Shown here piece after piece: positions 60,900-64,000 of a stretch of 64,000 nt of DNA. The first letter of the stretch is position 1. Each line of letters starts with the position of its first letter. The notes under the pieces are model-generated. The model searched no databases. It saw nothing but the letters and a program-made list of their open reading frames with translations, and was not told the DNA's origin. A program made the translations under genes and the position numbers. The stretch lies in the NCBI RefSeq assembly GCF_004798865.1, contig NW_025335589.1, forward strand, positions 15,056,132 to 15,120,131, given 5' to 3'. Source of the stretch: Varanus komodoensis (Eukaryota; Chordata; Lepidosauria; Squamata; Varanidae).

Positions 60900-61088
60900 G
60901 AAGGAGGCACATGTCGCTGCCTTGTGCTGAGTCAGACATTGATCTGCCTAGTCTAGTACTGTCAGTGCTGATTGGCAGCAGCTCTCTAGACTTTAGGACA
61001 GGTGTTTTTCCCTCCTATCTACCAGGGATTGAACCCTGTACCTCTTGCTCCCAAAGCATCTGCTAGAACACTGAGCCATAGCTTGAGA
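60900..61088 (-). mobile_element. tRNA-derived SINE (family 2), nearly complete
   Basis: The + strand shows TGCTGAGTCAGACATTGATC, AGTCTAGTACTGTCAGTGCT, GGCAGCAGCTCTCTAGACTT, then CAGGGATTGAACCCTG (reversed B box, about 61,023-61,038) and GCATCTGCTAGAACACTGAG CCATAGC (reversed head). Confidence 0.8.
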
Positions 61089-61639
61089 CATGGTGCCATG
61101 GTGAATGTGATTATGTATCACTCTGCAGTGCATCTACCATATAAAATTAAGTCCTTTTTTAAGAAAGGAAAAAGATGTCACTGTTCGTTGGTGCCACTTG
61201 ATAAGACAGGGAAAGCTAGCAGAGGAAGAAAGATCAGGTGGTAGGAAAGGAACAAATCGGCCCTGTTTTCTCTTTATTAAAAAAAAAAAAAAAGAACTGA
61301 TCTGTAATACCTAATAAGGAGTGGGAAAAAGAAAACAAGCAGTCAGGTTGGTGGAAGAGACATCTTGTTCATTTCCTGGCAAGCACCTCTATGCTAATAC
61401 ATGCTACTTTTAAGATGGGCTAGCAGTCATGTGAAAAGCTACAGTTTGTTAACAGGGTGACACAACGGGAAAGTAGCAGTGCCCTACAAACCATTTTTGT
61501 TATTACTTCAGGTTGAATAGGATTGAACATGAGAACTGGTTATTTAATACCGTGCTTCATCAAAGGGAAAGCAGTGAAGGGGGCATTTTAAGGATGTGCC
61601 CTCTGACTTCTCTTTGTTTTTCACTTACCCTTTATCCAG

Positions 61640-61745
61640 GGCCCAGAAGAAAAGCACTTCTGTCTCTTTAACAATAGGATCTTCTGCTCCAAAGGCTGGA
61701 ATCACTACCGCAGTAATCCAGCCCATCTCTGTGCCTAATCAGCAG
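61640..61745 (+). CDS. PALLD: PALLD exon: linker between Ig1 and Ig2
   Basis: A 106-nt exon with acceptor TTTATCCAG and donor GTATGC. The first G completes Gln, then 35 codons follow, ending on a codon boundary. The peptide AQKKSTSVSLTIGSSAPKAG followed by ITTAVIQPISVPNQQ is almost the same as the human palladin linker, with a few conservative changes and no length change that I can see. It is presumably an unstructured, Ser/Thr-rich spacer between the first two Ig domains. Because both exon edges keep the frame with neighbours, this is a real coding exon, not a processed copy. Confidence 0.95.
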
Positions 61746-61934
61746 GTATGCAGGTATTACTTTTTTGGATGTCAACAAATTTACTTGAATTCTTGGTAGT
61801 CTTGGTAGTGAGACATGCTCACATAACAGTTTGGGGATAAACTGACCAACATTCTTTATATAACGGACATAAGTTATTGTAGCTGACATGTCCTTGGTCA
61901 CCTCATTTCTTAAAAAAAAAAAAAATCAAAGTTG

Positions 61935-62200
61935 CTTGTATGGATGGCTGTATTTCCTTACTCCCCAGTAGCCAAAGCTCTCTGGGCAGGTTACAACAGT
62001 CCCTAAAATAGTACCCTAAAAATGTCCAAAATACAAAATTTCAAACTGCTTTGACATCTAAAATAATAGTTAAAAACCTAAATACATGGGTGTGTCATTT
62101 AAGCCATTAAACAGCCTTAGATGTTTTTAAATGTCTCAGCATGGAGGGTTGTCCTAACTAGGTGCCAGAAGGAGTTGTGTATCATCACTTCCCAGGTAAG
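61935..62200 (-). mobile_element. L2-like LINE 3' end fragment
   Basis: Reversed, TTGTAACCTGCCCAGAGAGC and TTTGGCTACTGGGGAGTAAG are the L2-type tail. Upstream parts (GGTGCC ... ) near 62,160 may be the end of its ORF. Confidence 0.65.
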
Positions 62201-63107
62201 TGTGTATAGGATTGCTTCCTTGGGGCAGTGTGGCTCCAAGTTCCTGAAGGAGTTTCTAGTCAAAGCATTTTCGAAAGAGCCATCCTCTAGATCAGTTTCC
62301 CCCAAGGCTGGACATAGCTGGTGCCCTCCAGGTGTGGACCAAAACAGCTGTCAACTTAGGCAGCATGATGGGGAAAGCTGTTCTGGGCCAAGATAAATAT
62401 AGCCTGCCTTCAGTTTCCCCGCTTGGGCAAAACAAGAGAGTTGCACCACTGCTGCCTCCCATTGCCAGCTGAACATTCCTCCTTTTTCATCTCCCCTGAC
62501 AGTCACTGCTTTCCTTCCAAGATCATCATGTGTGTTGTGCAGGTGCCTGCATACTGCCAGACTAAATATCCCTCTCACCTCTTTCCTTTTGCACAGACTC
62601 ATGGCCAGCTCTCCTCATTTGATGCACCTTTCCCCTTGGCTGCAAATGCTTGCACTTGGCACATGCTTCTAATTTAAATGGAATGGGGGTGAGTTGATGT
62701 TGAGGCACACGGTAGCTGCTATTCAAAGCGTGGCTCCGGAATGACTGCTACCGTGTGCCCCACTTCCTAGCTCTGAAATAAGTTTATTAATTTGTATGGC
62801 GTCCGCTGGAATGGGCCAGAGTTGGACTGTGACTCCTAAAACCCTAGTAAAGCCTTGGAATGCAAAGTTTTGACAGCTCTGCTCCTTTTACCAGTTTGTC
62901 TGTTGTTGGTGCCCTTTTTATTCTCTCCGCATCGTTCCTGCTTGCATGTATGCATTCTTTCTTGTTTTTAACCTTCATCAAAATTTGCACTTAAAACTCA
63001 CCTTTTCTCCAAATCCCCTTTCCTAGAGCACCAAACTTTCTCTAAACCTTTTCTATGGTTTCTCCTGCAAACTTCTGTCTCCAGCATTCATGCCATGTTA
63101 GCTTCCT

Positions 63108-63415
63108 TATTTATTTAAATGCATTTATACCTCCTAACTGGCAGATGTTTTGGGGGTATTTTACAATCATAAAGATTCCAGAGCATCAATAAAGTAAAAC
63201 AAAATAATGGAAATATAAAATATGAAAACATTTAAATGTTTAAAGGGAATCAATAATAATCAGAGCAACAGATTAAAGAGTAAATATCTGCTGGAAGAGG
63301 AAGGTCCTGACTGAACTAAATGAATATGGTGAAGATACCAGGCAAATCTCCCTGGACAGGATATTCTACAGATTGGGGCCACTTTGGAGAAGCTCATGCA
63401 GATATTGGCAAAACA
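63108..63415 (-). mobile_element. L2/CR1-like LINE 3' end fragment
   Basis: Reversed, it begins with GCTTCTCCAAAGTGGCCCCA and TCCAGGGAGATTTGCCTGGT, the last coding block, then an AT-rich UTR and GGAGGTATAAATGCATTTAA ending in an AATAAATAAG tail. Confidence 0.7.
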
Positions 63416-63574
63416 CTAGGTGCTGTTACTGTAAATGAGACAAACCAAATTAAGAGTACTAGCATTAGAGGATTTTATTATATTGTTAGAGATGAGATAG
63501 GCAATATTGTTGCAAGCATTTTATTTTGCTAGTGATATTGCTGCATTTTACAAATGTCTGCCACTGTTTTTCAG

Positions 63575-63649
63575 GTCCAAAGTCCTACTTCATACCTCAG
63601 CAGATTAGATGGATCAAAACCTAGTCATGCTGCACCCACTTTTACAAAG
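63575..63649 (+). CDS. PALLD: PALLD exon: linker entering Ig2
   Basis: A 75-nt, 25-codon phase-0 exon preceded by TGTTTTTCAG and followed by donor GTCTGA. It encodes VQSPTSYLSRLDGSKPSHAA then PTFTK. The length equals the human segment (VHSPTSYL ... PVFTK), and the terminal P-x-F-T-K is the usual lead-in to the first strand of palladin Ig2. The rest of Ig2 must be in an exon beyond 64,000. The middle of the exon is the most diverged part of the four exons, as expected for a linker. Confidence 0.93.
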
Positions 63650-64000
63650 GTCTGATTTCTTCACTGCAATTTTGAGTCTTTTGTTATTAAATCCTAAAAC
63701 TATAGTTTGTTGGGGTACTTTTTAGTACATAAATCACTTAAACCCCTTTAAAACCACTGAGTTAATACGGATTTTTTACTGCATGCATAGCAATTGGCTT
63801 TTAGGAAAAACACTTCTATAATAATTACTTTCTGTTATTTGTACTACAGAAGAACAAGAGGTAAGTGTGTTTTATTAACTTTTCTTATCATTTCTTATGT
63901 TTAATTATCACTATAAAACTCATTTTTTATTTGCCAGCTTACAATATATGTATATTATTTGTTCATTTGTTATATTCACATACCGCCTTTTTCCTCTAAG
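63650..64000 (+). other. PALLD intron, cut by the window end
   Basis: Starts with donor GTCTGA; runs to the window edge. Confidence 0.85.
63950..64000 (-). mobile_element. SINE family 1 tail, cut by the window end
   Basis: Reversed, CTTAGAGGAAAAAGGCGGTA then TGTGAATATAAC matches the family 1 tail. The body would lie beyond 64,000. Confidence 0.65.

Larger units (their letters stand above)
59006..61639 (+). other. PALLD intron with SINE and CR1 fragments
   Basis: Bounded by GTAGGT and TTTATCCAG. Contains a CR1 fragment, a family 1 SINE fragment, a family 2 SINE and a poly-A run at 61,279-61,293. Confidence 0.85.
61746..63574 (+). other. PALLD intron with two L2 fragments
   Basis: Bounded by GTATGC and TTTTTCAG. 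Between the two L2 fragments, 62,200-63,100, I see only a decayed palindromic repeat near 62,310-62,360. Confidence 0.85.

Noticed and set aside
1-64000. CRISPR arrays, operons, prophage or other prokaryotic systems
   Set aside because: No spaced direct-repeat array or gene clusters; splice-bounded exons and LINE/SINE content show a vertebrate nuclear genome.

Overview
The window is non-coding-rich vertebrate DNA, most likely from a squamate reptile (lizard or snake). The evidence is the repeat mix: a nearly intact L2 LINE, a Bov-B (RTE) LINE tail, tRNA-derived SINEs with L2-type tails, a Sauria-type SINE fragment with a Bov-B-like tail, a 5S-rRNA-derived SINE, a hAT MITE and an LTR retroelement. 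Codon-like signal is almost absent. Nearly all short ATG-initiated reading frames in the window are chance frames or lie in repeats.

One host gene is recognised. Four small exons on the + strand at 58,321-58,499, 58,945-59,005, 61,640-61,745 and 63,575-63,649 join in phase. They encode the second half of the first Ig domain of palladin (PALLD) and the following linker up to the start of Ig2. The large first coding exon of the long isoform is not in the window, so about 58 kb upstream of the first exon seen here is probably PALLD intron. A CpG island at about 22.83-23.85 kb has a TATA-like box, CCAAT boxes, a (CTG)8 tract and two GTAAGT donors on the + strand. It looks like an internal promoter with an untranslated first exon, plausibly for a shorter palladin isoform.

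Layout: 0-14 kb is intronic sequence with an old L2 tail, a Bov-B LINE tail, SINEs and palindromic MITEs. 14.20-22.62 kb is a broken LTR retroelement fossil (ERV-like, 4-bp target duplication CATC) into which a 3.66-kb L2 LINE has inserted. 22.8-23.9 kb is the CpG island. 24-58 kb is intron with scattered SINEs, L2/CR1 tails, a 408-bp hAT MITE at 34.9 kb, an unnamed repeat pair at 33.7 and 37.4 kb, and some unique CpG-retaining blocks near 40.6 and 41.2 kb that may be conserved non-coding elements. 58.3-64 kb holds the PALLD exons with further SINE and L2 fragments in the introns.

I see no operon-like system, CRISPR array, tRNA or rRNA gene, or undescribed multi-gene system. The strongest leads are the internal PALLD promoter, the single-stop L2 and the unnamed repeats.
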